Positions 27,663 through 37,868 of a stretch of DNA of 64,000 bases are shown here, one piece after another. Made by a program: the position numbers and the translations under genes. The DNA comes from Flavobacteriales bacterium (GTDB lineage: Bacteria; Bacteroidota; Bacteroidia; Flavobacteriales; Flavobacteriaceae): contig JAMOUV010000010.1 of the NCBI GenBank assembly GCA_027067965.1, forward strand, positions 496,001 through 560,000, written 5' to 3'. Positions within the stretch are counted from its first letter, which is position 1. The number at the start of each line of letters is the position of its first letter. Below the pieces are notes generated by a model. It was not told the origin of the DNA. It made no database searches and saw nothing but the letters and a program-made list of their open reading frames with translations.

Positions 27663-28553
27663 ATGATGAAGAAGTTGTTTTTAATAATTCCATTGGTCTT
27701 TTTGTTCGGGCATTTGCATGCACAAGTTAATATCTTGAATGCCAAGACGCCCCAGGAAATAGGCCAAAAAACTCCGCAACAAAAAATAGCGGACAATTCC
27801 AAGCCGCTACCTTATCCTTATACGGACGATAAGGATATTCTGTGGAGTATCCAAGTGTGGGAACGCATCGATTTGGACGAACGTTTCAATCTCCCTTTGT
27901 ACTATCCCACCGATTCCATGTTCAGCACAAGCGACAGAAAAGCATTGTTCGATGTGTTGTTGGAAGGAATCAAATCCGGACGCATCACCGAAGTGTATGC
28001 CGACACCTATTTTAAGGAGAAATTAAAAGCAGAGGATATAGAAGAACGTTTGTCATTTGTCGATACGATGGACGTAGGTATCGAACAATATAACTACGAA
28101 GGAAAAGTGGACGAGGAATATATCCGCCGAATGAAAATCACACCCGCCGAAATCGAAGAATACCGAATCCGCGGACTGTGGTATTTCGACGCCCGTTACG
28201 GGGAGTTGCGCTATCGCTTGATAGGTATTGCTCCCGTCGCTTATGACTTGGCTTCCGTAGCAAGCGGATTGGAAGCCGAATTGGTCGAATTGTTTTGGGT
28301 ATTTTTGCCCGATGCAAGGGAAGTTCTGCATGAATACTATGCTTATAATCCGAGAAACAATGCACGACCGTTTAATTTTGATCACCTGCTAAATGCCCGT
28401 TATTTTGTAACAACCATTTACAAGACAAGTAATGTGTACGGCGACAGGGAAATCAAAGAATACATACATGAAGATGCTTTGCGCCAATTACTTGAATCGC
28501 AAAGAATCAAAGAAAAAATACGTGAATACGAAGAAGATCAATGGAATTATTAA
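27663..28553 (+). CDS. gldN: Gliding motility / T9SS protein GldN
   Basis: This 296-residue protein has a signal peptide (ending near LHA-QVN). The body matches GldN/PorN features (KDILWSIQVWERIDLDERFNLPLYYP, later RYGELRYRLIGIAPVAYD). It partners GldK in the periplasmic ring. It starts nine bases after gldM and closes the operon ahead of a strong terminator. Confidence 0.94.
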   Translation: MMKKLFLIIPLVFLFGHLHAQVNILNAKTPQEIGQKTPQQKIADNSKPLPYPYTDDKDILWSIQVWERIDLDERFNLPLYYPTDSMFSTSDRKALFDVLLEGIKSGRITEVYADTYFKEKLKAEDIEERLSFVDTMDVGIEQYNYEGKVDEEYIRRMKITPAEIEEYRIRGLWYFDARYGELRYRLIGIAPVAYDLASVASGLEAELVELFWVFLPDAREVLHEYYAYNPRNNARPFNFDHLLNARYFVTTIYKTSNVYGDREIKEYIHEDALRQLLESQRIKEKIREYEEDQWNY

Positions 28554-28580
28554 TTTGAACAACTTTCTTAGCCGTAATTT

Positions 28581-28612
28581 AAAGCCGTGTCCTAACAGGA
28601 TGCGGCTTTTTT
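28581..28612 (+). terminator. Rho-independent terminator of gldKLMN
   Basis: A hairpin of 13 pairs, two of them G-T wobbles (AAAGCCG-TG-TCCT / AGGA-TG-CGGCTTT), with a 3-base loop. The T-run that follows leads straight into the prfA promoter. Confidence 0.85.
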
Positions 28613-28614
28613 GT

Positions 28615-28622
28615 TAGTTTTG
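28615..28622 (+). promoter_or_regulatory. Promoter -7 box (TAGTTTTG) of prfA
   Basis: An exact TAnnTTTG match followed by CA, 19 bases before the prfA ATG and just after the gldN terminator. Confidence 0.5.
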
Positions 28623-28641
28623 CATAAACAACGCAAAAGGC

Positions 28642-29721
28642 ATGATTGAGGAAAAATTTGGTATTATTAAACAACGTTTTCGGGAAGTTTCGGATAAGAT
28701 TGTGGATCCGGCCATTATTAATGACCGAAAGAAATATGTGGATATTAATAGGGAATATAAAGAATTAAGCGGATTGGTAAAGAAAATCGAAGAATATGAA
28801 TTAACGAAAGCACAATTGGAGGAAGCGCGTCAAATTTTAAAAGACGAAACCGATAAGGAAATGCGTGAATTGGCCAAATCGGAGGAAGCTGAATTGGCGG
28901 ATAGATTGGAGCAACTAACCGAAGAAATTAAACTCATGCTTATTCCCAAGGATAAAGAAGATGCCAAGAATGCCATAGTGGAAATTCGTGCTGGCACGGG
29001 TGGGGACGAAGCATCTATCTTTGCCGGGGATTTGTTCAAAATGTATTCCAAATACGCTGAAAAAAAAGGATGGAAGGTAGAAATAGTCGATTATAACGAG
29101 GGCACGATGGGCGGTTTTAAAGAAATTATTTTTAACGTAACCGGCGATGATGTGTATGGCACTTTGAAATATGAAGCGGGCGTTCATCGCGTTCAACGCG
29201 TGCCCCAAACCGAAACCCAAGGCCGGGTGCATACATCGGCGGCCACGGTGATGGTTTTGCCCGAAGCCGAAGAGTTCGATGTACAGATCGATATGAAAGA
29301 TATTCGCAAGGATTTGTTTATGTCGTCCGGCCCGGGCGGACAGTCGGTTAACACCACTTATTCGGCTGTGCGTTTGACCCATATTCCAACGGGAATTGTG
29401 GCGCAATGTCAAGATGAAAAATCACAACATAAAAATTTTGAAAAGGCATTGAAAGTATTGCGTTCACGCTTGTATGAAATGGAATACCGCAAGCGCAAGG
29501 AAGAAGAAACCAAATTAAGAAAATCCATGGTGTCGAGCGGAGACCGTTCGGCTAAGATTCGGACTTACAATTATCCGCAAGGCCGCGTTACCGATCATCG
29601 TATCGGATTGACTTTGTACGACTTACAAAATATACTTAACGGAGATTTGGATAAAATTATCGAACCCTTGCGTATTGCGGATAATGCAGAAAAATTAAAA
29701 CAAGCAGGTGGTTATTTTTAA
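28642..29721 (+). CDS. prfA: Peptide chain release factor 1
   Basis: This 359-residue protein is class I release factor length. It has the GGQ motif (Gly232-Gln234) for peptidyl-tRNA hydrolysis. The stop-codon reader motif is PxT ([14 protein letters not shown]), which marks RF1 (UAA/UAG) rather than RF2 with SPF. It is a single gene between two terminators and converges on pckA. Confidence 0.96.
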   Translation: MIEEKFGIIKQRFREVSDKIVDPAIINDRKKYVDINREYKELSGLVKKIEEYELTKAQLEEARQILKDETDKEMRELAKSEEAELADRLEQLTEEIKLMLIPKDKEDAKNAIVEIRAGTGGDEASIFAGDLFKMYSKYAEKKGWKVEIVDYNEGTMGGFKEIIFNVTGDDVYGTLKYEAGVHRVQRVPQTETQGRVHTSAATVMVLPEAEEFDVQIDMKDIRKDLFMSSGPGGQSVNTTYSAVRLTHIPTGIVAQCQDEKSQHKNFEKALKVLRSRLYEMEYRKRKEEETKLRKSMVSSGDRSAKIRTYNYPQGRVTDHRIGLTLYDLQNILNGDLDKIIEPLRIADNAEKLKQAGGYF

Positions 29722-29752
29722 AAAAACGGGCTATTTAAAATAACCCGTTTTT
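29722..29752. terminator. Bidirectional terminator between prfA and pckA
   Basis: AAAAACGGG and CCCGTTTTT arms (9 bp) enclose a partly paired A/T-rich loop. T-runs on both strands allow it to serve both convergent genes. Confidence 0.8.
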
Positions 29753-29778
29753 AAACCATATTATAAAATTTAATGACA

Positions 29779-31482
29779 TTATTTCCCCGGACATTCCTTT
29801 GCAATTTCCTCCGGAATGTTTTTGTCGCCGTAATTTTTATCAAATGCTTCCGAAAATAATTCGGCTAATTTTCGGGCGGTTTTTTCGTAAGCTTCTTTAT
29901 CTTCCCAAGTATTTTCGGGGAAAAGAATTTCTTTGGGCACGCCCGGCACTTCCGTCGGAATATTCAAATGAAACAGTTCGTTATATTTATATTCCATATC
30001 TTTCAGCTCTCCGTTCATGGCCGCTTCCACCATCCGGCGGGTGTATTTTAAACTGATACGTTTGCCCACCCCGTAAGGACCGCCTGTCCAACCCGTATTG
30101 ACCAAAAAGACATCCGTATGGTGTTTTTGCATCTTTTCGCCTAGCATTTCCGCATAAATATCGGGACGCAAAGGCATAAACGGTTGGCCGAAGAAGCGCG
30201 AAAAAGTGGCTGTAGGTTCAATCACATCCGTTTCGGTGCCGGCAAGTTTAGAGGTATAGCCCAATAAAAACCAAAGCATGGCTTGATTGGGATTGAGTTT
30301 GGAGATGGGCGGCAAAACGCCGTATGCATCGGCGGTAAGGAATAAAATAGTTGTAGGATGTCCGCCGGTGGAACTCTCCTTGATATTCGTTAAATATTTT
30401 AAGGGATATGAAGCCCGTGAATTCGGTGTAAACCGGTCGTCGAAAAAGTCGAATTTTCCATTGGGATAAACCATGGCGTTTTCCACTATGCTACCATGAT
30501 TTTCGTATGCATCATGATGCATGACGGCATTGTAAATTTCCGGTTCGCTTTCGCCGGTTACATTAATCATCTTGGCATAACATCCGTTTTCAAAATTGGC
30601 AATTCCCCGTTCGCTCCATCCGTGTTCGTCATCGCCGAGTAATTTACGTTTCGGATCGGCCGAAAGGGTGGTTTTTCCCGTACCGGAGAGTCCAAGCAAC
30701 AGGGCCACATCGCCTTTTTCTCCTTCATTAGCCGAACAATGTAAGGGTAAAATATCATGAAAAGGAAGCAAATAATTCATTACGGTAAAAAGCATTTTTT
30801 TCATGCTTCCCATATAGGCCGAACCGATAATCACACCGATTTTTCTGTCAAAATCCATGGCAATGGCCATATCCGTTACCGGTGAAGGATTTTTTTGCCC
30901 CGGCTTTCGAATCTTCAATTCGTTAGGTGATAATTCGCGAAGGCGTCCTTTGTAGCGTTTTTCATCCAATTTTTGATAAGGTACATGCAACAAGATAAAT
31001 TCATCGTCCTTAAAGACACTTTGATTGATTTGGTCGGGGACGGGACGAAACATATTGTCGGTAAACAATGCGGCTAAGGCATGGGTGGTGATGGTTCTCA
31101 CCGGAAGCGCATAGGACGGATCGGCACCTACCACGCGGTAAGTTTCATAAAGTTGGTCCGCTTGTTTTAAGTATTTCAAAGCATCGTCAACGAGCATGCG
31201 GAAAGTTTCTTCGTCCAATGCTTGATTATTGGGCGATGTCCAATCGACATACCGGGCGGTTCCCGGTGTTTTGACAATCCAGGTATCCTTGGGGCTTCTA
31301 CCGGTGGATTCGCGCGGGGTCCAAGTGGCCAATGCACCGCTTTCGCTGATGATGGCTTCTCGGTTTTTTACGGCGTCTTTAATGAAATCCTTGCGGGAAA
31401 GTTTTTTGATTTTGTGTGAAAATTCCAGTAATCTGTTCTTAATGGAAGTGGATAAATTAACATCGATATTTTGTAAAGACAT
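29779..31482 (-). CDS. pckA: Phosphoenolpyruvate carboxykinase (ATP)
   Basis: This 567-residue protein of the ATP-type PEPCK family interconverts oxaloacetate and PEP in gluconeogenesis. Visible motifs are the kinase loop GLSGTGKTTLS, the metal/ATP loop LLGDDEHGWSERG and MGSMKKMLF. I took the ATG at 31482; an in-frame codon nine residues upstream would start at the promoter box. At about 30 residues more than the E. coli enzyme it is within the family range. Confidence 0.95.
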   Translation of the reverse strand: MSLQNIDVNLSTSIKNRLLEFSHKIKKLSRKDFIKDAVKNREAIISESGALATWTPRESTGRSPKDTWIVKTPGTARYVDWTSPNNQALDEETFRMLVDDALKYLKQADQLYETYRVVGADPSYALPVRTITTHALAALFTDNMFRPVPDQINQSVFKDDEFILLHVPYQKLDEKRYKGRLRELSPNELKIRKPGQKNPSPVTDMAIAMDFDRKIGVIIGSAYMGSMKKMLFTVMNYLLPFHDILPLHCSANEGEKGDVALLLGLSGTGKTTLSADPKRKLLGDDEHGWSERGIANFENGCYAKMINVTGESEPEIYNAVMHHDAYENHGSIVENAMVYPNGKFDFFDDRFTPNSRASYPLKYLTNIKESSTGGHPTTILFLTADAYGVLPPISKLNPNQAMLWFLLGYTSKLAGTETDVIEPTATFSRFFGQPFMPLRPDIYAEMLGEKMQKHHTDVFLVNTGWTGGPYGVGKRISLKYTRRMVEAAMNGELKDMEYKYNELFHLNIPTEVPGVPKEILFPENTWEDKEAYEKTARKLAELFSEAFDKNYGDKNIPEEIAKECPGK

Positions 31483-31506
31483 ATTTTCCAATTTAAGATT
31501 AGCAAG

Positions 31507-31514
31507 CAAAAATA
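31507..31514 (-). promoter_or_regulatory. Promoter -7 box (TATTTTTG) of pckA
   Basis: An exact TAnnTTTG match on the minus strand, 25 bases before the chosen pckA start. Confidence 0.45.
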
Positions 31515-31557
31515 AAAACTCAAACGATACAAATAATTGTCGAATGTCATAAAATAA

Positions 31558-31589
31558 GAAAACGACCGCTCCAATGAGCAGTCGTTTTC
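31558..31589 (-). terminator. Rho-independent terminator of groEL
   Basis: A 9-bp stem (GAAAACGAC/GTCGTTTTC) is topped by a second GCTC/GAGC stem. On the minus strand it ends in a T-rich tract, 32 bases after the groEL stop. Confidence 0.8.
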
Positions 31590-31620
31590 AGTGTAAATGA
31601 ATGGTATTCAAGAGGTTATA

Positions 31621-33279
<1,659 letters not shown>

Positions 33280-33368
33280 TTATTTTTTCATAAATTGTGC
33301 CAATGAGTTTCCGGTGTCATATTGTCAGTGAGGCACATTATTTGTGTGGGCAATAATAAAACAATATA

Positions 33369-33683
33369 ATGAATTGGAAAAAATTATTCTTAAGTATTCT
33401 ATTGGATTTGGTGGGGATGACGTCGTTTGCCATTCCGGGTATCGGTGAATTTCAAGATATGATTTGGGCGCCGCTTTCAGCTTATATTTTAATGAAGATG
33501 TATCCCGGAACCATAGGAAAAGTGGCGGGTACTATTGAATTTATTGAAGAATTATTGCCCGGTTTGGATTTTATACCCACTTTTACGATCACTTATTTTT
33601 ATGATGAATTTATTGAAAAAAGAAACAAAAAATCATTCATTGAAGGAGAAAATCCTCATGCAAGGAAAAATATACAAGATTAA
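33369..33683 (+). CDS. Small integral membrane protein of unknown function
   Basis: This 104-residue protein has two or three hydrophobic segments (about 5-25, 32-46 and 62-77), with Gly/Pro-rich turns such as AIPGIGEFQD and LLPGLDFIPT. The C-terminal 25 residues are charged and soluble (EKRNKKSFIEGEN). I do not recognise the family. Codon use looks native. It is divergent from groEL and followed by the repeat island. Confidence 0.65.
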   Translation: MNWKKLFLSILLDLVGMTSFAIPGIGEFQDMIWAPLSAYILMKMYPGTIGKVAGTIEFIEELLPGLDFIPTFTITYFYDEFIEKRNKKSFIEGENPHARKNIQD

Positions 33684-33911
33684 TTAAATTATTAATTCGC
33701 CCGGGCGGTTTAGGACGAATGAAAACCGAAACGGCCGTGTCTATTTGCTTCAAATTAGAAGGATGAATTGCCTCGAACCTCGGTGAAGCACTCTTAAAGC
33801 GCATGACGCTGCATTTGTAATTCCTAATTGTCATCCTCCCCCCCGTAGGTCGACACGACTCGCATCGAGGGTCTCGATACGAGTCTCACTGAGTCTGCGA
33901 CTGTGACCCGT

Positions 33912-33987
33912 GGACGAAGATCGATACGACTCATCCTTAGGGTTTGACAAACGCAGCGACGCCGTGTCCGCCTCAGGCGGGAAGGAT
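33912..33987 (+). repeat. 76-bp interspersed repeat, copy 1
   Basis: The unit runs GGACGA...TCGATACGACTCA...GGGTTTGA...GCAGCGACG...GTCCGCCTCAGGCGGGAAGGAT. It contains a CCGCC-TCA-GGCGG hairpin at 33968-33980. Confidence 0.75.
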
Positions 33988-33991
33988 TATG

Positions 33992-34040
33992 TGTCATGTC
34001 GAGGGAAGTCCCGATAGCTATCGGGACGACGAGACATCTC
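33992..34040 (+). repeat. REP-like element TGTCAT...CATCTC with 20-bp palindrome
   Basis: Begins TGTCAT and ends ACATCTC. Its core is a perfect 20-bp palindrome at 34008-34027 (GTCCCGATAG and its reverse complement). It lies between copies 1 and 2 of the 76-bp unit. Confidence 0.65.
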
Positions 34041-34050
34041 ATCCCCCCAA

Positions 34051-34125
34051 AGGTCGATGCGACTCACCCTTCGGTTTGAGAAATGAGGAACGAACGACGC
34101 CATGTCCGCCTCAGGCGGGAGGGAT
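34051..34125 (+). repeat. 76-bp interspersed repeat, copy 2 (diverged)
   Basis: Shares GGTCGATGCGACTCACCCTTCGG with copy 3, and the GTCCGCC-TCA-GGCGGGA hairpin end with both other copies. The middle differs (GAGGAACGAACGACG). Confidence 0.7.
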
Positions 34126-34143
34126 ATCATCTTTTCAGTATTT

Positions 34144-34177
34144 GAGATTCCTCCTCCCGATGGTCGTCGGAATGACA
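34144..34177 (-). repeat. REP-like element, minus orientation
   Basis: Read on the minus strand it begins TGTCATTCCGACGAC and ends GGAGGAATCTC. It is the same TGTCAT...AATCTC layout as the elements at 33992, 34346 and 40971. Confidence 0.6.
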
Positions 34178-34203
34178 TTTTTATCATCCCCTAAGGATTC
34201 CTT

Positions 34204-34279
34204 GGACGAGGGTCGATGCGACTCACCCTTCGGGTTTGATAAGCGCAGCGACGCGGTGTCCGCCTCAGGCGGGAAGGAT
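34204..34279 (+). repeat. 76-bp interspersed repeat, copy 3
   Basis: Closest to copy 1: GGACGAGGGTCGATGCGACT, GGGTTTGATAAGCGCAGCGA and the CCGCC-TCA-GGCGG hairpin followed by GAAGGAT are all kept. Confidence 0.75.
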
Positions 34280-34345
34280 CTCATTTTCAGACTTTAACGT
34301 TAACTTTCACTATTTTCGGCAAAAAGAACTGTAATTTTAAATGTA

Positions 34346-34379
34346 AGATTCCCGCTTCGCTTTGCTCCTCTGAATGACA
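34346..34379 (-). repeat. REP-like element, minus orientation
   Basis: Read on the minus strand: TGTCATTCAGAGGAGCAAAG, then CGAAGCGGGAATCTT. It has the TGTCAT...AATCT layout of the family. Confidence 0.6.
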
Positions 34380-34481
34380 GATTCAAAGTAGAATAAATTA
34401 ATTATCCCCGATGCTTCTTATAAAATCCGAAATCTGCAATCTGCAATCGGCTTTAATTTTCCTAGTAACGATAAAATGAAA

Positions 34482-35414
34482 TTACTCGAAATATTTGATT
34501 TTTCTTTCCACTAAGAAAGCGGGTTTTCCATTGATAATGATTTGTTTTTCTATCCAATTATGATGCGAATCAAAACGATATTTATACTCTTCAACAAGTC
34601 GGTCGGGGCCGTTAAATTCTTGCCTTCGTATTAAATTTCCGTATTGATCGTAATTGAAAAATATTTTATTGATCAATTCATTTTCCGGTGTATAAAATTC
34701 CTCCTTTGCTAATTGGCCGTGCGGGTCGTAATATTTGAGGAGTTTATATTCAGGTTGGCCGTCCAAATCGTAGGAATAATATGTGTGTTTGATGAGTTTA
34801 TCATGGCTGTCGTATTCAAAAATTTGTTTAGAGATAGGTGTTCCCTTGGCATGCGTTTCGGTTTGGCGCGTCAAGTTTCCCATGGCGTCATAATCGTATT
34901 TCGTAATGAATAATAATTCTCCCGGATTAAGCGATTCTTCTTTCTTTACCAAAAAGTCGCCGATATAATAATAATGGGTGATTAATTTTAAACTTCTGTC
35001 CCGGTTATAATCGGCTTTTAATTTTAATTTTCCCTTATCGTCGTATTTGAGAATAAGTTCGGTCGTAACCCATTGACCGTCAATGCTCAAGATGTCTTTT
35101 TGGATGAGTTTTCCGGCCGGATTGTATTTGTAAACAAACATAAATGAATAAGGTTCCGCTTCAGGTGTGATAGGTAAGTGGCGTTCTTTGATTAAATTAT
35201 CATTTTCATATTCATATATTATATGCTGGCTTAATTGGTTGCCTCTTATGAAAGATTTTTTTTCCACCACATATCCCTGTCCATTATAATGTATTTCAAA
35301 ATCATTGTCCTCGTACCGCTTGGGTTTGCCCTTGCGATAAGTGCCCGCGTCGAGAATCAACTCGAATGATTTTTCCTTGATGTATTTTACTTTTCCGTTG
35401 AGTTTTAGGTCCAT
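34482..35414 (-). CDS. YD-repeat-like protein of unknown function, no signal peptide
   Basis: This 310-residue protein is rich in Tyr, Asp, Lys and Glu. From about residue 60 on it is built of repeated 20-30-residue units of the form (Y/F)-x-YD-x-x-G-x-L/N-x-(K/R), for example ILKYDDKGKLKLKADY, TKYDYDAMGNLTRQTET and FFNYDQYGNLIRRQEF. This resembles RHS/YD repeats or the MORN-like tyrosine repeats of Bacteroidota proteins. No signal peptide, membrane segment or toxin domain is visible, so it may be cytosolic. It abuts the repeat island downstream and lies 57 bases after mutS2 on the same strand. No function can be assigned. Confidence 0.65.
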   Translation of the reverse strand: MDLKLNGKVKYIKEKSFELILDAGTYRKGKPKRYEDNDFEIHYNGQGYVVEKKSFIRGNQLSQHIIYEYENDNLIKERHLPITPEAEPYSFMFVYKYNPAGKLIQKDILSIDGQWVTTELILKYDDKGKLKLKADYNRDRSLKLITHYYYIGDFLVKKEESLNPGELLFITKYDYDAMGNLTRQTETHAKGTPISKQIFEYDSHDKLIKHTYYSYDLDGQPEYKLLKYYDPHGQLAKEEFYTPENELINKIFFNYDQYGNLIRRQEFNGPDRLVEEYKYRFDSHHNWIEKQIIINGKPAFLVERKIKYFE

Positions 35415-35470
35415 TTGTTTGCGTTTAAAAAAATCGAATGTATATAAGAAGAATTGTTGATTTAAAAATA

Positions 35471-37612
35471 TTATCCTCTCATGACCAATTCCAATTCCGT
35501 AAGCGGTACCTCGGCCACAAAACGCCCGTAATTCAATTTGGCTTTGTTGCCGGAAATTTCCAAAATGGTGGCATTGGCTTTGCTGCCTTTTATGCGGACT
35601 TTATCGCCAATTTTCGGCTTATAATCCATCCTTTTGATTTGAATTTTCTCCAATTTGGCTTTCACATCATCTTGCGCGAGTTGTTTTTCTATTTCCGTTT
35701 TTGTTTTTTTGAGTTTTCGGGAAGTGCGGGCCGGTGGAGTTTGCTTGATTCCTTCTTTGGTCATCCATTTTTCCAAAGTTTTCCATAGCCGTTTTTTGTC
35801 TTTGTTTTTTTCGTAATCTTTAAAAATTTTCAAGATTTTTTCTCCCGCTTCGGCTTTATGTTTTTCATTTTCGAAAAGCTCGCGGAAATCATTGAGTTTT
35901 TTTAGCAGCATGAATTCTTTTTCTTCGTACCGGTCGATTAATTCCTTTATTTTCAGTTGTTCGGCTTGTAATTTTTCTTTTTCTTCGCGCAGGGCTTTTT
36001 GTTTGTTTTGCATATCGGAAAGGGTCCGGTCGAATTTGACTTTTTTCTTATCCACTTTCTTTTTTGCCCGGTTGATTAATCCGTACGGAATGCCCATTTT
36101 ACGGGCTACTTCGAAAGTATAAGAACTTCCGGGTTCACCGATATGCAAATGATATGTCGGTGACATGGTTTTTAAATCGAATTCCATATGTGCATTGAAA
36201 GTCCCGTCTAATTTTTCGGCCAGTAGTTTGAGGTTATTATAATGGGTGGTGATGACACCGAATGCTTTCTTTTTGTTGAATATTTCCAAAAAGACTTCCG
36301 CCAATGCACCACCGAGTTCGGGGTCGGAACCGGTACCGAATTCATCGATCAGAAAAAGGGTTTTATCATCGGCCAAGCGGAGGAACAATCGCATATTACG
36401 CAAGCGGTAACTGTAAGTAGATAATTGATTTTCAATGGATTGGTTATCACCGATGTCGGTCAGAATTTTTTCAAAAAAAGGCATTTGACTGCCCTCTTCG
36501 ACCGGTACGGGAATTCCGGATTGAAACATGAGTTGTAACAAGCCGACCGTTTTGAGCGTAATACTTTTTCCGCCCGCATTGGGCCCGGAAATCACCATGA
36601 TGCGTTGGTGTTCGTCGAGTTGAATATCTTGCGGAATGGTGGCAATATTTTGTTTGCGATTTTCGATGAGTAGGAGCGGATGGTAAGCCCGCTTGAGGTA
36701 TAATTTTTTATCGTTATTTATTTCCGGCACAATGGCTTGAATTTCACGGGCATAAAAGGCCTTGGCTCGAATAAAATCCATTTCCAAAAGGAAGTTTTCC
36801 AAATCCATTAAATCTTCATGATATTCATAAACGAACCGGCTCAATTCTTTCAGTACACGGATTATTTCGGTTTGTTCGTCCGCCCGGAGGCGTTGTAAAA
36901 AACCCGTGAGTTCTCTTGTTTCGGCCGGTTCGATAAACACGATGCTACCGGTACGGGAAGTGCCTGCAAAATCGCCCGGAATCTGTTTGCGATAGGCCGC
37001 CGAAACGGCTAATACGGGGCGCCCGTCCACGTAACTTTCCTTAATTTCGTTCAGGTAACCGAGTTTGTAATATTTTTTTAATACCCGGTTAAAAATCCGG
37101 TTTCGTTCGGTGAGCGTGGATTTGATTTGCTGCCTGATTCGGAACAATTCGTCCGATGCGGTGTCTTTTACCGTGGCATCGCGTGAAATTTTCTTTCTTA
37201 TTTCCCGGGGAATATTTTTATGGATTTCTATTCCTTGAATCAAATCATTAATAAGCGGATAATCGGATTTGAAATTTTTTAAAAATTTTTTCCATTCCAA
37301 AGCCGTTTCCACCGCCCGGGCGATATCTAATAAATTTTCGGGTTGAAGAAAATATTCTTCTACACGCAATTTTTCCAATTTTTCGCCGTAAGGAACAAAA
37401 TCATGGGAAGGAAATTCGTTTTGACTTTCCAAAGAGCGCATGTATTCGTCGGTGAGTTTCAGACTACCTGCCACTTCTTGCGGAGAGGTAGCCGGTGTAA
37501 GGGACAAAATGCGTTGACGGGTTTTGTCCGTATATGCTTTATCCGCCATTTGTTGAAGGACCTGCGGAAATTCCAAATCCATTAAAACTTTCGGATGGAT
37601 GAAATTTTTCAC
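35471..37612 (-). CDS. mutS2: MutS2-like ATPase without Smr domain
   Basis: This 713-residue protein has the MutS2 core: clamp region, ATPase with Walker A GPNAGGKS (343-350) and Walker B LFLIDEFGTGSDPELGG, then a long coiled coil (about 520-600) and a C-terminal KOW/SH3-like strand domain (GDKVRIKG...KAKLNYG). The C-terminal Smr nuclease domain of Bacillus MutS2 (about 785 aa) is missing. MutS2 proteins act on collided ribosomes or branched DNA. The start is GTG, kept because the N-terminal segment before LEFPQVLQQ is homologous in flavobacterial relatives (from memory). Confidence 0.85.
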   Translation of the reverse strand: MKNFIHPKVLMDLEFPQVLQQMADKAYTDKTRQRILSLTPATSPQEVAGSLKLTDEYMRSLESQNEFPSHDFVPYGEKLEKLRVEEYFLQPENLLDIARAVETALEWKKFLKNFKSDYPLINDLIQGIEIHKNIPREIRKKISRDATVKDTASDELFRIRQQIKSTLTERNRIFNRVLKKYYKLGYLNEIKESYVDGRPVLAVSAAYRKQIPGDFAGTSRTGSIVFIEPAETRELTGFLQRLRADEQTEIIRVLKELSRFVYEYHEDLMDLENFLLEMDFIRAKAFYAREIQAIVPEINNDKKLYLKRAYHPLLLIENRKQNIATIPQDIQLDEHQRIMVISGPNAGGKSITLKTVGLLQLMFQSGIPVPVEEGSQMPFFEKILTDIGDNQSIENQLSTYSYRLRNMRLFLRLADDKTLFLIDEFGTGSDPELGGALAEVFLEIFNKKKAFGVITTHYNNLKLLAEKLDGTFNAHMEFDLKTMSPTYHLHIGEPGSSYTFEVARKMGIPYGLINRAKKKVDKKKVKFDRTLSDMQNKQKALREEKEKLQAEQLKIKELIDRYEEKEFMLLKKLNDFRELFENEKHKAEAGEKILKIFKDYEKNKDKKRLWKTLEKWMTKEGIKQTPPARTSRKLKKTKTEIEKQLAQDDVKAKLEKIQIKRMDYKPKIGDKVRIKGSKANATILEISGNKAKLNYGRFVAEVPLTELELVMRG

Positions 37613-37632
37613 GAATACACAAAAATTTATTT

Positions 37633-37640
37633 CAAAGTTA
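37633..37640 (-). promoter_or_regulatory. Promoter -7 box (TAACTTTG) of mutS2
   Basis: An exact TAnnTTTG match on the minus strand, 21 bases before the GTG start, in the 256-bp divergent gap to the GH20 gene. Confidence 0.5.
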
Positions 37641-37868
37641 AAGTTATTTTTTTATTGAGCAGATTTTTTTCGTTAAACGATCCGGTTATTCATATTAAAA
37701 TGTTGAAAATAAACGTTTTATGATTTTTTCTAAATAGTTCGATTGTCATGCTTCATGGCTTATTTAGATTTTTTACTTAGCGATTTTTTCAGTATTTTGG
37801 TTGATATAAACACCGGAAAACAAAGCAGGTGGTCACTTTTTAGAAAAATAATCTGAAAATCTTATAAA

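Larger units (their letters stand above)
33684..34481. other. Gene-free island of short degenerate repeats
   Basis: No credible coding frame lies in these 798 bases; the two frames of 117 and 72 codons follow the repeats. The stretch holds three copies of a 76-bp unit, three REP-like TGTCAT...ATCTC elements in both orientations, a diverged partial unit near 33840-33900 and a short ACTTTAAC/TTAACTTT module (34290-34310). It is visibly richer in G+C than the flanking gaps. Confidence 0.75.

Noticed and set aside
33294-33312. Sigma-54-like TTGGCAC sequence upstream of groEL
   Set aside because: The -12 half is ATGAA rather than TTGCA, and the essential GC is missing at that spacing.
33912-34279. 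Possible CRISPR array
   Set aside because: Only three units, of unequal sequence, 76 bp long, with spacers that contain other repeats and no cas genes.
33944-34297. 117-residue frame in the repeat island (Pro-Pro-Gln-Ala-Gly repeats)
   Set aside because: The protein repeats only reflect the DNA repeat units and the hairpin CCGCCTCAGGCGG; there is no signal of selection for coding.
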